A stretch of DNA of 50,000 nt. It comes from Symbiodinium natans (taxonomy: Eukaryota; Sar; Dinophyceae; Suessiales; Symbiodiniaceae). Location: contig CAJNDS010002095.1 in NCBI GenBank assembly GCA_905221605.1, forward strand, positions 1 through 50,000, in the 5' to 3' direction. Position numbers and translations under genes: made by a program. This document shows, piece after piece, positions 11,865 through 21,974 of this stretch. The first letter of the stretch is position 1. Every line of letters starts with the position of its first letter. The notes below the pieces were generated by a model. The model worked only from the letters and a program-made list of their open reading frames with translations. It was not told where the DNA came from and did not search any database.

Positions 11865-12865
11865 AAAATAATCCAAATAATCTAATTATTCAAATCCATT
11901 GGTTCCTCTGGAAACCCAACCATTTAAATAAGTTAAAGAATTTAATTATTCAAATACCTGGATTTCAATATTTTAGTTCTGGGGCGTCCCATCAAAAGGG
12001 AATAGGGAGAGACAAGGGAGAGATGATATATATAGAGCTTTGCGCTTTATTTTGTCACTCCGTCTCCTTGCTTCCTGTCTCTTCTCTTCTTTCCAGTACC
12101 CTTCCAGAAAAATGGCATCCTTGTTCTCTCTCCTCTCTCACTTCCCTTTCCCTTCTCTCTTTCTGTTACTTTTTGACTGATGAACAACATGAAAGGAACT
12201 TGCAGGATAAAACAGTGGCAGGGTAAGCAGAGGTTGCGCGTGGACCTTGCCGTACTTCATCATATCCCTCTTCTCGGCCTATCTCTTCTGCTCCTTTCCT
12301 TACTCTTCTCCTTTTCATAATTATTCCTCGTTAGTTGTTCTTATCTGGAAAAGAAAGAGGGAAGGGAGAGATAAGGGAGGGAGGATAGATAAAGAAGAGT
12401 GCCGTCTTCTCTGCGCCTTGTTTTGTCTCTCCCTCTTCTCTATTCATCTCTCTTCGATTCTTTTCTTTGCTGTTCTATTGAAATTGGATTCCCTGTATCT
12501 CTCCTCTGTCCTTCTCTCTCGCTCCTCTTCTCCTGTTCCCCTCTAAACGATTGCTCTTTACAGATAGGTGCCCTCCCTCCTCTTCAGGAAATCTCTTTTC
12601 GCTTATTTTGCTTTTTGAAGCGAATAAAACAACGGATAAGAGAGGAAAGGGAATGACTAAGTAAAGACAGGAGCTCTTCAATAGGTGCCCTCCCTCCTCT
12701 TCAGGAAATCTCTTTTCCCTTATTTTGCATTTTGAAGCGAAGAAAACAACAGATAAGAAGAGAGGAAAGGGAATGACTAAGTAAAGAGAGGAGCTCTTCA
12801 ATTTCCCTCCCTATATCTGATGTTACTTTTCCTTCTTGGGCGGTGCCCTTCCTTCTCCCTTGAAG
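11865..12865. repeat. AT-rich spacer and X block 4 flank
   Basis: Copy of 6476-7470. No gene is supported. Confidence 0.7.
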
Positions 12866-13305
12866 ATGCAGAAAACGATCAGGAAGGACACCCGTTCCAT
12901 CGCCCATATATAGACAGAGATAAATCATGAGCATCAGCTGGGTTTGCTGCCGATCCAAAATGGGCGTCCCTTTTAATCGCTTTCTGTGTCTTGAAACGAG
13001 CAAAAGGGGCACCCTTACTAAGTGTTTTCTTGTGGTGTCCCTTTTCTTCGCTTGAAGATGCAGAAAACGATCCAAAAAGGACACCCGTTCCATCGCCCAT
13101 ATATGGGGAGAGAGATAAATCATGAGCATCAGCTGGGTTTGCTGCCAATCCAAAATGGGCGCCCCTTTTAATCGCTTGCTGTGTCTTCAAACGAGCAAAA
13201 GGGACACCCTAAGTGTTTTCTTGTGGTGTCCCTTTTCTTCGCTTGAAGATGCAGAAAACGATCTAAAAGGACACCTGTTCCATCGCCCATATATAGGGAG
13301 AGAGA

Positions 13306-13341
<36 letters not shown>

Positions 13342-13958
13342 ATGAGCATCAGCTGGGTTGGCTGCCAATCCAAAACGGGCGTCCCTTTTAATCGCTTTCT
13401 GTGTCTTCAAACGAGCAAAAGGGACACCCTAAGTGCTTTCTTGTGGGGTGTCCCTTTTCCTCGCTTGGAGATGCAGAAAACGATCAAAAAGGACACACAT
13501 TCCATCGCCCATATATATATATAGAGAGAGAGAGAGAAAAAAAATCATGAGCATCAGCTGGGTTGGCTGCCAATCCAAAATGGACGTCCCTTTTAATCGC
13601 TTTCTGTGTCTTCAAACAAGCAAAAGGGACACCCTAAGTGCTTTCTTGTGGGGTGTCCCTTTTCCTCGCTTGAAGATGCAGAAAACGATCAAAAAGGGCA
13701 CCCATTCCATCGCCCATATATAGAGAGAGAGAGAGAGAGAGAAAAAGAGAAAAAAATCATGAGCATCAGCTGGGTTGGCTGCCAATCCAAAATGGACGTC
13801 CCTTTTAATCGCTTTCTGTGTCTTCAAACGCACAAAAGAAAACACTTAGGTTCCTCACTTGAAGATGCAGGAAACGGCCCAACAAGGACACCCGTTCCAT
13901 CGCCCATATATGGAGAGAGAGAGAGGGAGAAAGGAAAAAAAGCATGAGCATCAGCTGG
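12866..13958. repeat. Hairpin-(GA)n satellite array 4
   Basis: Unit markers are at 12926, 13121, 13341, 13546, 13758 and 13943. (GA)n tracts here are the shortest of the four arrays (for example 13300-13339). Confidence 0.9.
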
Positions 13959-14217
13959 GTTTGCTTACATGTTCATTGTTATTCCTTTTGTTTTTTCTAA
14001 CGGAAATGAACAAGAGAAGAGAAAAATAAGAACCAGAGGAAAGATGAAAACGAGCACCATCTTCTCTTTGCCTGATTCTTGCATTTCGCCTGTCCTCATT
14101 TCTCTTCCATTCTTTTCATTGCTCTTCCATTTAGAGTTGCATTCCTGTTGATCTCTCCTCTCTCCTTTCTCTCTCCCTTCTCTTCTCTTGTTCTCCTTTA
14201 AATCTCAAAAACACACA
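13959..14217. repeat. Truncated Y block
   Basis: Matches 5007-5265 and 10390-10650, then leaves homology right after AAACACACA at about 14217, where the 586-bp duplication begins. This is the right-hand edge of the duplicated region. Confidence 0.8.
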
Positions 14218-14220
14218 GTG

Positions 14221-15345
14221 AGGAAGACAAGCTTCGAGGCGCTGGAGCCGTGCCGTTTTCAGGCATCGGCTTGGTCAACGAGTTGCTATTTGTTGTCCGC
14301 AAAGTTAGTGTCTTAAGATTGTTCACCGATTGTTGTATGATGGTCACTGATTATCCGAGAAGTTTTCGCGGGTCTTTTGCAATGGGTGCTGTCGTTGCTT
14401 TTTTTTGTTGGCTCCTTCTCGGCGGGGCAGTGGCTTCTGCGGTCATGGGAGTGTCCGTGGCGGAGGTGGACTGTAGCGGGTTGTGCGGCTGCATGATTCC
14501 AATGCTTGCGGTAAAGGCATGTGTCTCAAGGTGATTTTCTGCGGGAGTGTTTTCTGCACGAGACGGTTCAGGGCACTGCAGGACTCGCGTCCACTTCAGT
14601 TTGTGAAGAAGAGTACGAAGTTCGACAGATTGTCGAACCGACATCTGTACGCGTTGAATGATAATGTAGATGTCTTGAAAGAGTTAGGGCATCTTCATGA
14701 GAAGAAGCCTCTTTCAGTAGCAGTGATCTTTGTCGACGCACACCAAGCAACAATTGTGCACGACAGCTGGCGAGACTTGGCGTCGGCCGCAGCAGTTTCC
14801 CGAGTCAGGAAGACAAGCTCCGAGGCGCCGCAGCCGTGCCGTCTTCAGGCATCGGCTTGGTCGACCAGTTGCTATTGGTTGCCCGCAAAAATAGTGTCTT
14901 AAGATTGTTCACCGATTGTTGTATGATGGTCACTGATTACGCGAGACGTTTTCGCAGGTCTTTTGCAATGGGTGCCGTCGTTGCTTTTTTTTGGTCGGCT
15001 CCTTATCGGCGGGGCAGTGGCTTCTGCGGTCATGGGTGCGTCCGTGGCGGAGGTGGACTGTAGCGGGTTGTGCGGTTGTATGATTCCAATGCTTGCGGTA
15101 AAGGCAGTGATTTTCTGCGGGGGTGTTTTCTGCACGAGACGGTTCAGGGCACTGCAGGACTCGCGTCCACTTCAGTTTGTGAAGAAGAGTACGAAGTTTT
15201 ACAGGTTGTCGAACCGACGTCTGTACGCGTTGAATGATAATGTAGATGTCTTGAAAGAGTTAGGGCATCTTCATGAGAAGATGCCTCTTTCAGTAGCAGT
15301 GATCTTTGCCGATCCACACCAAGCAACAATTGGGCACGACAGCTG
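14221..15345. repeat. 586-bp tandem duplication
   Basis: AGGAAGACAAGC(T)TCGAGG-type starts lie at 14221 and 14807. The two copies align over nearly their full length with scattered substitutions, an 11-bp extra segment in copy 1 (14520-14530) and one extra base in copy 2 near 14993. Composition is balanced, unlike the flanking repeats. Confidence 0.85.
14250..14759 (+). pseudogene. Decayed ORF, copy 1 (unknown family)
   Basis: I do not recognise the family. From ATG at 14250 the frame reads MPFSGIGLVNELLFVVRK, continues through a hydrophobic stretch (MGAVVAFFCWLLLGGAVASA) that could be a membrane segment, then VSVAEVDCSGLCGCMIPMLAVKA. The 11-bp extra segment at 14520-14530 shifts the frame and gives a stop at 14534. 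After the insert the second half, VIFC...TRRFRALQDSRPLQFVKK...VDVLKELGHLHEK, continues in the shifted frame. Copy 2 lacks the insert. Many differences between copies change amino acids (D/Y, H/R, K/M, V/A, A/P, V/G), so purifying selection is not evident. It may never have been a gene, or the insert could be part of a spliced-out piece. Confidence 0.3.
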
Positions 15346-15346
15346 A
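14836..15346 (+). pseudogene. Decayed ORF, copy 2 (unknown family)
   Basis: Paralogue of 14250-14759. The start region reads MPSSGIGLVDQLLLVARK and the frame is lost by one extra base after the T8 run near 14993. From there a different frame carries the rest: GGAVASAVMG, DCSGLCGCMIPMLAVKA, then directly VIFCGGVFCTRRFRALQDSR to a stop at 15346. Copy 2 is therefore intact exactly where copy 1 is broken and broken where copy 1 is intact. Function is unknown, and the two lesions argue that neither copy makes a full product unless splicing repairs it. Confidence 0.3.
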
Positions 15347-15502
15347 CAGGACACTGCAATGTGCGCACAACGGTGCGCAGCTCGACCCGAGAGACCGCTT
15401 GGATCATCCCCCACGCAAGAGCAGAAGTGATAGCTAGTATTCGTTGCCAACATCTGACTGCGTCTGTACGTTCACATCAAAAAAAAGAGTAAATTATAAA
15501 TC
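15347..15502. other. Boundary stretch before telomere-like domain
   Basis: Unique sequence with no ORF called. It separates the decayed ORF pair from the first CCCTAAA word. Confidence 0.4.
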
Positions 15503-15646
15503 GTAAGCCCTAAACCCTAAGAGAACGAAATTGGTGAATTTGTGCTTCAGGTTTCTTGGATTTAGTTTGTTTATAGGTTTTTAAATACAAAACAAGAGAG
15601 AACGTCAAATAATACATAAAGGTCCATGCCACATATACGTATATTA

Positions 15647-15668
15647 ATCTATATATATATATATACAT
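15647..15668. repeat. (TA)n microsatellite
   Basis: Short AT dinucleotide run. Similar runs occur at about 32510-32526, 33914-33927, 40955-40971 and 45180-45199. Confidence 0.8.
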
Positions 15669-15811
15669 TAATACAAATACATATGTATATAGATGCACTG
15701 CACATATCTATTCTATGGATAGTGCAATGTCATAGCACATAAGAAGATATCATAAGACAATGCCATATCACATTACGACGTCAAGGCATCATAATATCAG
15801 ATTCTATCCGA

Positions 15812-16447
15812 AACCCTAAACCTTGAACCCTAAACCCTAAACCTGAACCCTAAACCCTGACAAAGCATCCGAGCAACAGCAACGGAGTCGCGAGCGTCAC
15901 TGCTGAAAACCTGGCTCGGCGCTTTTTACGTGGCTGTAGGGGTGAAGAGCCCTGAAAAGCCTAAGGCGTAAAGCCCAAAGGCAGTAGCAACTCTAACAAA
16001 AACGTATACATGGCCCTACCGTAGTTGTAGTGGTTTTCATGGTTCTACAGTAACCCTACACCCTAAACCCTAAACTCTCCTTTAAAGGAATCCACAAGAA
16101 CACTTAGGCGAGAAGACTCATACCCACAGCTGGCTCCATACGACATGCGGTTACCAATATCCGAAAAAGACAACACCCCCTAGACCCTGAACCCTAAACT
16201 CTAAACCCCCAACCCTAACCCTAAAAACCCCAAACCGCCACTCGATACCATGTTGAGCAATGGCTTGGCCAAGAAGTGGACATTTGATGTTTCCTCCTTG
16301 CATGGAGTGCGGATGGTGTTGCATCCCTCGTCCGTCGTGACGGAACAGCGACGGTGGCCTCCTGTAAACCCGAAACCCTAAACCCTAACCCTAAACCCTA
16401 CACCCTAAATCCTAAACCCTAAACCCTCAACCTAAACCCTAAACCCT
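15812..16447. repeat. First telomere-type blocks with unique islands
   Basis: CCCTAAA blocks at about 15812-15860, 16050-16075, 16175-16230 and 16373-16447 are separated by unique islands. No gene is supported in the islands. Confidence 0.7.
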
Positions 16448-16555
16448 TTGTTGGTCGCCTCTCGCAGAAAGAAGGACCGGTCGCGGAGTTCCGGGTTCCG
16501 GTGAGCAACGTGTCGGTCAGCTCGATGAGGCGGGATTTGCGAGTGCTCAGGAAGA

Positions 16556-16585
16556 GGTTTAGGGTTTAGGGTTTAGGGTTTAGGG
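16556..16585. repeat. TTTAGGG block (first G-strand block)
   Basis: Four perfect units in the orientation opposite to the blocks upstream. Confidence 0.85.
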
Positions 16586-16783
16586 TAAGAAGTCATTACC
16601 AAGACTTATGAACTAGGGAATAGGATCACCCCGACAGCGACAGCACTGGTCAAAAACAAACATGGGTTTAAGAACATGATCTTGTGCAAACACACACACA
16701 CAAAACATGTGCAATGCTAAATGAAGAAAGCAAGGCTGCCTTTGTTCGGCGACTTTGAGGTCCTACGAAGATTAAGAATTCTA

Positions 16784-16891
16784 GGTTGCCCAGTAACCTA
16801 GGATTAAAAAAGGGTGCCCTTTTTTTGTTAAAGGGGTTTATAAGGGAACCGAAACCCCCAAAAAAGGGAATAAGGGTACTACTGGGCATCC
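16784..16891. mobile_element. TA-flanked MITE, family A copy 1
   Basis: 108-bp element with inverted ends GGTTGCCCAGTA and TACTGGGCATCC, flanked by TA on both sides (16782-16783, 16892-16893). The interior holds AAAGGGTGCCCTTTTTTT and GGGGTTTATAAGGGAACC. A 108-bp relative lies at 40619-40726. The TA target duplication matches Tc1/mariner-type transposition; no transposase is present. Confidence 0.75.
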
Positions 16892-17133
16892 TAGAATTTC
16901 AGTGCACGTACTAACCCCGATGCCCTGAGGGCGTAGGTGTTCAGGGTGCTTTTTTAAGTTGGGTTTAGGGATCTCCGCTTAGGGCGTAGGCCTTAAACCC
17001 TACACCCTAATTAGAATGTAAAGCTTTTCTACAGAGAGAGGCATCCCCGTCATACATAGAATTGCAAAAACCCTGAGGACCCTAAACCAAAAACCCTAAA
17101 CCCTAAACCCTTGCAAGGGCGTTACCTGAACTA

Positions 17134-17238
17134 CTATTTGCTTAAGAGCCCCGAAGAAAACAACATATAATCATCCCTATATGGCCCTTATAAGGAAGAA
17201 CATTTTTTGTTTTTTGAGGCGGGTTCTTAAGCAAATCG
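17134..17238. mobile_element. TA-flanked MITE, family B copy 1
   Basis: Ends CTATTTGCTTAAG and CTTAAGCAAATCG are inverted repeats (12 of 13 match), flanked by TA at 17132-17133 and 17239-17240. The core has CCCTATATGGCCCTTATAAGG. A relative lies at about 29292-29410. Confidence 0.75.
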
Positions 17239-17469
17239 TAGATAACTTTCCCTTCCAAGTACTACAGTTTGGGAGCGTTTGAGGGTGTAGGGCTTAGGAT
17301 TGAGGGCTTTATACCCCAAACCCTTTTATCCTGAACAGCGTCCAGGGGCTGCAGGCGTCTCAGAACGGCTCCGGGTACTGCGCTCTGGCTGGCCACGATC
17401 ACCTGGGCCGACGCTAGGTACTCCGAAGATCTTAGGGCCATGGGCTCTACAGAGGTGTTCTACGCCAAA

Positions 17470-17573
17470 CGACCCTGGAAAAAAGTAGTATATGCTTTTC
17501 AGGTATAAGTAGCTGCAATAGGAACCCAGAACCAAAAAATGTATTCAAGTATAGTTAGTACTCCAAAACCCAG
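17470..17573. mobile_element. Inverted-repeat element, family F copy 1
   Basis: About 100 bp shared with 49439-49545, including TATAAGTAGCTGCAATAGGA and TACTCCAAAACCCAG (diverged in the other copy). The right end contains the reverse complement of TTGGAGTA, which is the left end of copy 2. The boundaries are approximate. Confidence 0.5.
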
Positions 17574-17639
17574 CTACACATGACATATTCCCCCCCAGGC
17601 CCAAGACGCAGGCCCCTAAACCCTAAACCCTGTCTTACC

Positions 17640-18060
17640 CACTAAAAACCGTAGATTGCCGGAGAATTCTGAGATGTTGGGTAATGCCTCACACAGGGGA
17701 TCAGCTTTTGATTTCAAGCTCGTCGGACCCGTCGGAGCTGTCGGTCGTCATTCCGACGTACAGCCCAACTTTCGAATAACTTTCACGTAACTTGTTCGTA
17801 ACTTGTGTGAACCGGAAGGTCTCCTGAAGACTTGTTTGCCTCTTGTAACCCGTGTGGTTCCCATAACTTTCGCGTAGCTTGTTCGCAACTTTCGCGTTGC
17901 TCGTTTATGCCGTGATTCGCATTGGGGATTGCTCAGGAAGACCTAAGAAGGCCATCATTTCCTGCCCCTCATCCGCCCCACAGAGAACACAAGGGGCCTG
18001 GTTCACAGGGTTGTTGAGCAACCGTGGATTCCACGTTTTTTGTAGAGACGACTTTGCTTT
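17640..18060. other. Unique island with short AACTTTCGCG repeats
   Basis: AACTTTCG(A/C)(A/G)TA(A/G)CTT words recur between 17768 and 17900. A 73-codon plus-strand frame at 17879-18100 overlaps this and ends in telomere-type sequence, so I do not call it. Confidence 0.4.
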
Positions 18061-18493
18061 CCACGGTCTTTGGAGGGTTAGGGTAAACCCTAAACCCTAA
18101 ACCCCAAACCCGAAGCTGCTTGGCGGCCAGGGTGCTCCCAGTGCCATGGCCGACACGGGTCCCGTGAGCGCCCGGCCCAAGGGCGTTCGCTTGCCGAACC
18201 TGGGTTTTTCGGGTTTAGGGTTTAGGTGGTTTAGGGTTGTATGGAAGTTAGAACCAAGGAAGATTTGAAATAACAGAAGCCGGACTGTTAAGAGGCGTTC
18301 TGAGAGTTGCTTCTTCGGGTTTGGTTTAGGGTTGCTCATGGCTCGGCCAGTAGGGGCCTGATATGCTGCAACGCCAGAAGTTGTCCATGTCGATTGCCAC
18401 CCAAAGCAGAAGCAGCAATGCTTCCGAACGGTAGCTTTCACTTCATTGACGCTTGGGAACAACAGGCTGTCCTTGGCAAGCTTTCTTCAACCC

Positions 18494-18706
18494 TCACGGC
18501 GCAACCTTTAGCTGAAAACCACCCGACTTCGTGAAACCAACGCAGGTGAAATAGCCGGGGAGATCCACTGCCTGGGGCCATGGGGTGCCATCCTTGTATG
18601 CCACCAAACTTGACATGGATCCAAGCCAGATACTTTGAGTGAGCTCATATGTCTTGCCCGTCCACTTCGCTACTGGGCTGATCTTTGGCAACTCAGTGTT
18701 TGGCAC
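18494..18706 (-). CDS. Possible exon or gene fragment, unknown family
   Basis: The minus strand is open for about 70 codons with protein-like, non-repetitive content, such as PVAKWTGKTYELTQS and AVDLPGYFTCVGFTK, ending in a TGA at about 18494. The frame stays open upstream to about 18730, and the first AUG-like start is not clear (18706 is GTG), so it may be an internal exon. A second protein-like stretch, FPSVNEVKATVRKHCC, follows at 18462 in another frame, which fits an intron or a frameshift. The plus strand also has an open frame at 18307-18534, so strand assignment is not certain. No family recognised. Confidence 0.3.
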   Translation of the reverse strand: MPNTELPKISPVAKWTGKTYELTQSIWLGSMSSLVAYKDGTPWPQAVDLPGYFTCVGFTKSGGFQLKVAP

Positions 18707-18720
18707 CAGCGATTGTACTG

Positions 18721-18842
18721 TCCTTAAGCCCGAAACCCGAAACCCGAAACCCTAAACCCTAAACCCTAAACCCTAAACCCTGAACCCTGAACCCTGAACC
18801 CTAAACCCTAAATCCCAACCCCAAAACCCAACACCCTAAACC
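18721..18842. repeat. CCCTAAA block with CCCGAAA and CCCTGAA variants
   Basis: The order is CCCGAAA units, then CCCTAAA, then CCCTGAA, then CCCTAAA, showing local spread of each variant. Confidence 0.9.
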
Positions 18843-18905
18843 ACTGGGACTTCGTGGTGCGCCAGGGGATCACCACTCTAATCCCTGAATCCTGGGCCCT
18901 ACATT

Positions 18906-19104
18906 CTTAGGGTAGTTACCCCTAAACCCTAGGGTTTAGAGTTTAGGGTTTAGGGTAGCCCCATGGTCCCTTGGCATGGGCCCTTAGAAGAGGATCCCTT
19001 CTATACCCCTTCCAAAAAGACTCGATACAAATTCAGGGCCCATAGGTCAGAACCCTTGAAAGGAGGTTAGGGACCATACGAAGGACCCATGAAACTACCC
19101 TCTA
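18906..19104. mobile_element. Inverted-repeat element, family E copy 1, with internal telomere block
   Basis: The left end TTAGGGTAGTTAC and right end CATGAAACTACCCTCTA form an imperfect inverted pair. Compared with relatives at 22706, 31781 and 36932 the left end is interrupted after GTAGTTAC by about 36 bp of telomere-type repeat in two orientations (18920-18956). The interior reads GGCATGGGCCCTTAGAAG and AGAACCCTTGAAAGG. Confidence 0.55.
18924..18937. repeat. Head-to-head telomere-repeat junction
   Basis: AAACCCTAGGGTTT is a perfect 14-bp palindrome where CCCTAAA sequence meets TTTAGGG sequence. Confidence 0.85.
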
Positions 19105-19198
19105 GACTCACGCTAAGCCTAAGCTCCCCCAAAATAACCCCCAAAGAACCCCGAAGGTCCCTTTTTTGGAGGGTCCCTCCTTTAGTCCCTTGAGAAAT

Positions 19199-19425
19199 CC
19201 TAAACCCTAAACCCTAAACCCTAAACCCTGAACCCCAAAGAACTCTAGGGCCTTCAGCCTTGAAGTCATGACCAAACCAAAAGCAAAAGTTAAGTCTGCA
19301 AACGCTGACTGCAACCCTAAACCCTAAACCCTAAACCCTGAACCCGAAACCCTGAGCCCTAAACCCTAAACCCTAAACCCTAAACCCTAAACCCTAAATA
19401 ACCCTAAACCCTCAATCCGAAACAA
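19199..19425. repeat. CCCTAAA blocks
   Basis: Arrays at about 19199-19235 and 19313-19425 with CCCTGAA and CCCGAAA variants; the space between is a short unique island. Confidence 0.85.
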
Positions 19426-21090
19426 ACCCTATGGTCCAAGCTACCAAGCCCCCGCCGCTGCGCAAAGTGCTACGCCGATGGCTGCGGGAAGGTCTCCTTC
19501 ACTATACTGTAGGGTTTAGGGTTTAGGGTACTGAACTTGGGACCCTTGCAAGAATGACAATTTTAGCTGTTTCTTAGGAAATAGAGTGCCCAAAAGTTGA
19601 AAACATGTTTCCAAGTAGCCCCAAGTTCAGAGGCGTGGTTGGGGCTTTAGGGTTTGGGGTTTAGGCCTGTCGGCGTTTTGAGGCCTTTAGGGCTTTAGGG
19701 GTTTCAGCGGTTTTAGAGGTTTAAGGGGTTTTAGGTTTTTTAGGGATTTTAGGGCCTTAGGGTTTTAGGTTCTGTTCGGGTTTTCATGGGTTTTAGGGCT
19801 TAGAGGGCTTTGAGCATCTTATGGATTTTAGGGTTTTTGACAGTTTTAGGGATGTTTTAGGGTTTTTAAGGGCTCTTAGGATGTTTAGGGTTTTAGCGGC
19901 TGTTAGGATTTTTAGGCTTTAAGGTTTTTGCGCTTTAAGGCTTTGGGCTTAGGGTTCTCCAAAGCCCTACATCCCTAAACGCTACTCAACTTGAAAATCT
20001 GAACCCAGCACAACCCTAAAACCCTAAACTTTCCGAATCCGTAACCCCCGAACACTAAACTTTCCTACGCCCTAATTACACCCTAAACCCTAAACTTTAA
20101 ACCCTAAACCCTAAACCCTAACCAAGCCCTAAGCCCTAAGAAAGCACAAGGCACTAACGCGCCTCCGGAGAAGCCGGACAAGACCACGGCCACAGTTGCT
20201 AACCTGACTAAGGGCTTAGCGTTTAGGGTTCAGGGATTAGGGTTCAAGCAGGGTTTAGGGTTTCGGGTCTGGGGCATATGATGGTTGTGCCTGGGTGGCG
20301 TCTTTTATGGGCACATGCTTACGTGGGGCAACAAGTGAAGTGCCCAGAACTCGGGTCAAAAGCTACACGTGTCCCTGAATCATGGCTGCGATTTAGGGTT
20401 TAGGGTCAGGGCGAAGGGTTTAGGGGTTAGGGGTTAGGGTTTAGGGTTTGCGGTTTGGGGTTTAGGTTTCATGCTGATGGCTGGGATTCAGGGTTGAGGG
20501 GCTCTAGGGCTTCTCAGGGTTTAGGGCATTGGGGGATTGAAACCCTAAACCCTCAACTCTAACTTTTTTGGCCCTAAAGCCCTAAAGCCCGAAACCGTAA
20601 ACCCTGAGCCCGTAGGTTTCAGGAGAGCAAGCCGGACATCCCGATCCATGAGCCAGCCCCAAAAAGGCCTAAAAAGCCCTAAAATCCCCCAAAGCCAGAA
20701 ATGCTGACCCACTCAGGTACTTGGGCTGATCATGGCTGATCCAAAAAGGCAAGAAGTCCGCAAAGCGTGTTCGGAGTTTAAGGGCTTAGGGCTCCGACTT
20801 TCATGCTTCTCGCCACACGTCGCGTATCGGGGGTTTAGGGTTTAGGGTTTGGGGTTTAGGGTTTAGGGTTTAGGGTCTAGGGTTTCTGCTGGACCCGAAA
20901 ATGAGGACTACTTGCTGCCCTGTGCTGCGGTGGGTGGCGCTAAGATGCGAGGCCGTTTGTCTGTAGCCGCTCCCTCTATAGACGTGGGGCGGACCAAATC
21001 TTCAAGAAGGATGCCGGGAGTGCGGGCATCTGCGGGGACGCCACACGTGGGTGATGCATCCTATAGGGCTTGCAGGGTTTAGTGACCTGA
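19426..21090. other. Degenerate TTTAGGG-derived sequence, no gene seen
   Basis: Much of 19640-19960 is decayed TTTAGGG (GGTTTTAGG, GGCTTTAGGG and similar). Short true blocks are at about 19507-19528, 20225-20265, 20393-20470 and 20829-20882. Islands such as 20883-21060 are GC-balanced, but no frame there is convincing. Confidence 0.6.
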
Positions 21091-21093
21091 ACC

Positions 21094-21302
21094 CCAAAAC
21101 CCAAAACCCAAAACCCAAAACTCGAAACCCAAAACCCAAAACCCAAAACCCAAAACCCTAACCCTAAACCCTAAACCCTAAACCCTAAACCCTAAACCCT
21201 AAACCCTAAACCCTAAACCCTAAACCCTACACCCTACACCCTAAACCCTAAACCCTAAACCCTAAACCCTTAACCCTAAACCCCAAACCCTAAACCCTAA
21301 GG
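21094..21302. repeat. CCCAAAA block passing into CCCTAAA block
   Basis: About nine CCCAAAA-type units are followed by a long CCCTAAA run with two CCCTACA units inside. Confidence 0.9.
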
Positions 21303-21970
21303 TAAGAATCCTTAAGAGGGATCAACCCAAAACTCCAAACCTTAGCACAGCCCTTTAAAGCCCTAGAAGCCCCACAAGTTTCAGAAGACGACCCTAGAAG
21401 CCCTGGAGTGTAAACTCTGAAGCCCTTGGAGCCCTTAAACCCTATAGAGTCTAGGGTGTAGGGCACTTGTTAACCCCTGAGCCCTGAGACATACAAGCCC
21501 ACAGCCCTAAACCTAAACCGCAAACCCGAAGCCCGAAGCCCCTCTGAGGCGTGAGCCAAAGCCACGGTGCTTTGAGGGTCTCAGAGATCAGAGGCTTCAC
21601 GTCTGCGATGACGCCTCCCTAGCGGTACACACAGGCATTTTGGGTGCTTATAGGGCCAAACATAAGTACAAGGAACCTCCTTAAGCCTTGAGGGGCTTAA
21701 CTTTTCTGGAGTGGGCCTTGTGGATTTTGGGGGGCCTTCAGGGTGTTTTTTAGGGTTCTAGGGGCTAGGGTTCTAAGGGTAAGGCTCACAGCTTCTAAGA
21801 CTTTAGAGTTTAGAGATCATTTTTTATGGTCCTAATGTTTTCTCTGCAGGGTTTCGGGCACCATTTGCAGCTCGGGCCTCGGCAGGATGTGGAACCAAAA
21901 CGAACCGCGCCCTACACTCGCAAACCCGAAAACCCTAACCCCACCCCGCCCCCGCCCCCCCCCCACCCTT
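21303..21970. other. Islands with decayed telomere words, no gene seen
   Basis: Scattered AGCCCT and CCCTAGAAG words, one unique GC-rich island (21540-21640), and a C-rich run near 21945-21967. Confidence 0.5.
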
Positions 21971-21974
21971 CGGG

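Larger units (their letters stand above)
3046..14217. repeat. Nested 5.38-kb segmental tandem duplication
   Basis: Markers repeat at a fixed long distance. CTTGCCGTACTTCATCAT is at 3258 and 8637 (5379 apart), GCTTACATGTTCATTG at 5011 and 10394 (5383), and CAAAACACGACTCTCAGC at 6133 and 11521 (5388). Inside each unit a second offset of about 3.6 kb joins two X blocks (3258 to 6857, 8637 to 12246). The order is X (3046-5000), Y (5001-6590), X (6590-8636), X (8637-10390), Y (10391-11985), X (11985-13958), partial Y (13959-14217). Copies read side by side look nearly identical, apart from indels in (GA)n tracts and a few short replacements such as 5912-5935 versus 11298-11325. Confidence 0.9.

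Noticed and set aside
3046-14217. CRISPR-like array
   Set aside because: Units are about 200 bp with conserved interiors and microsatellites; there are no short regular repeats with unique spacers and no cas genes.
16668-16889. Shared peptide GSLINPF in frames at 16.7 and 40.7 kb
   Set aside because: The match is explained by the two copies of MITE family A, not by a conserved protein.
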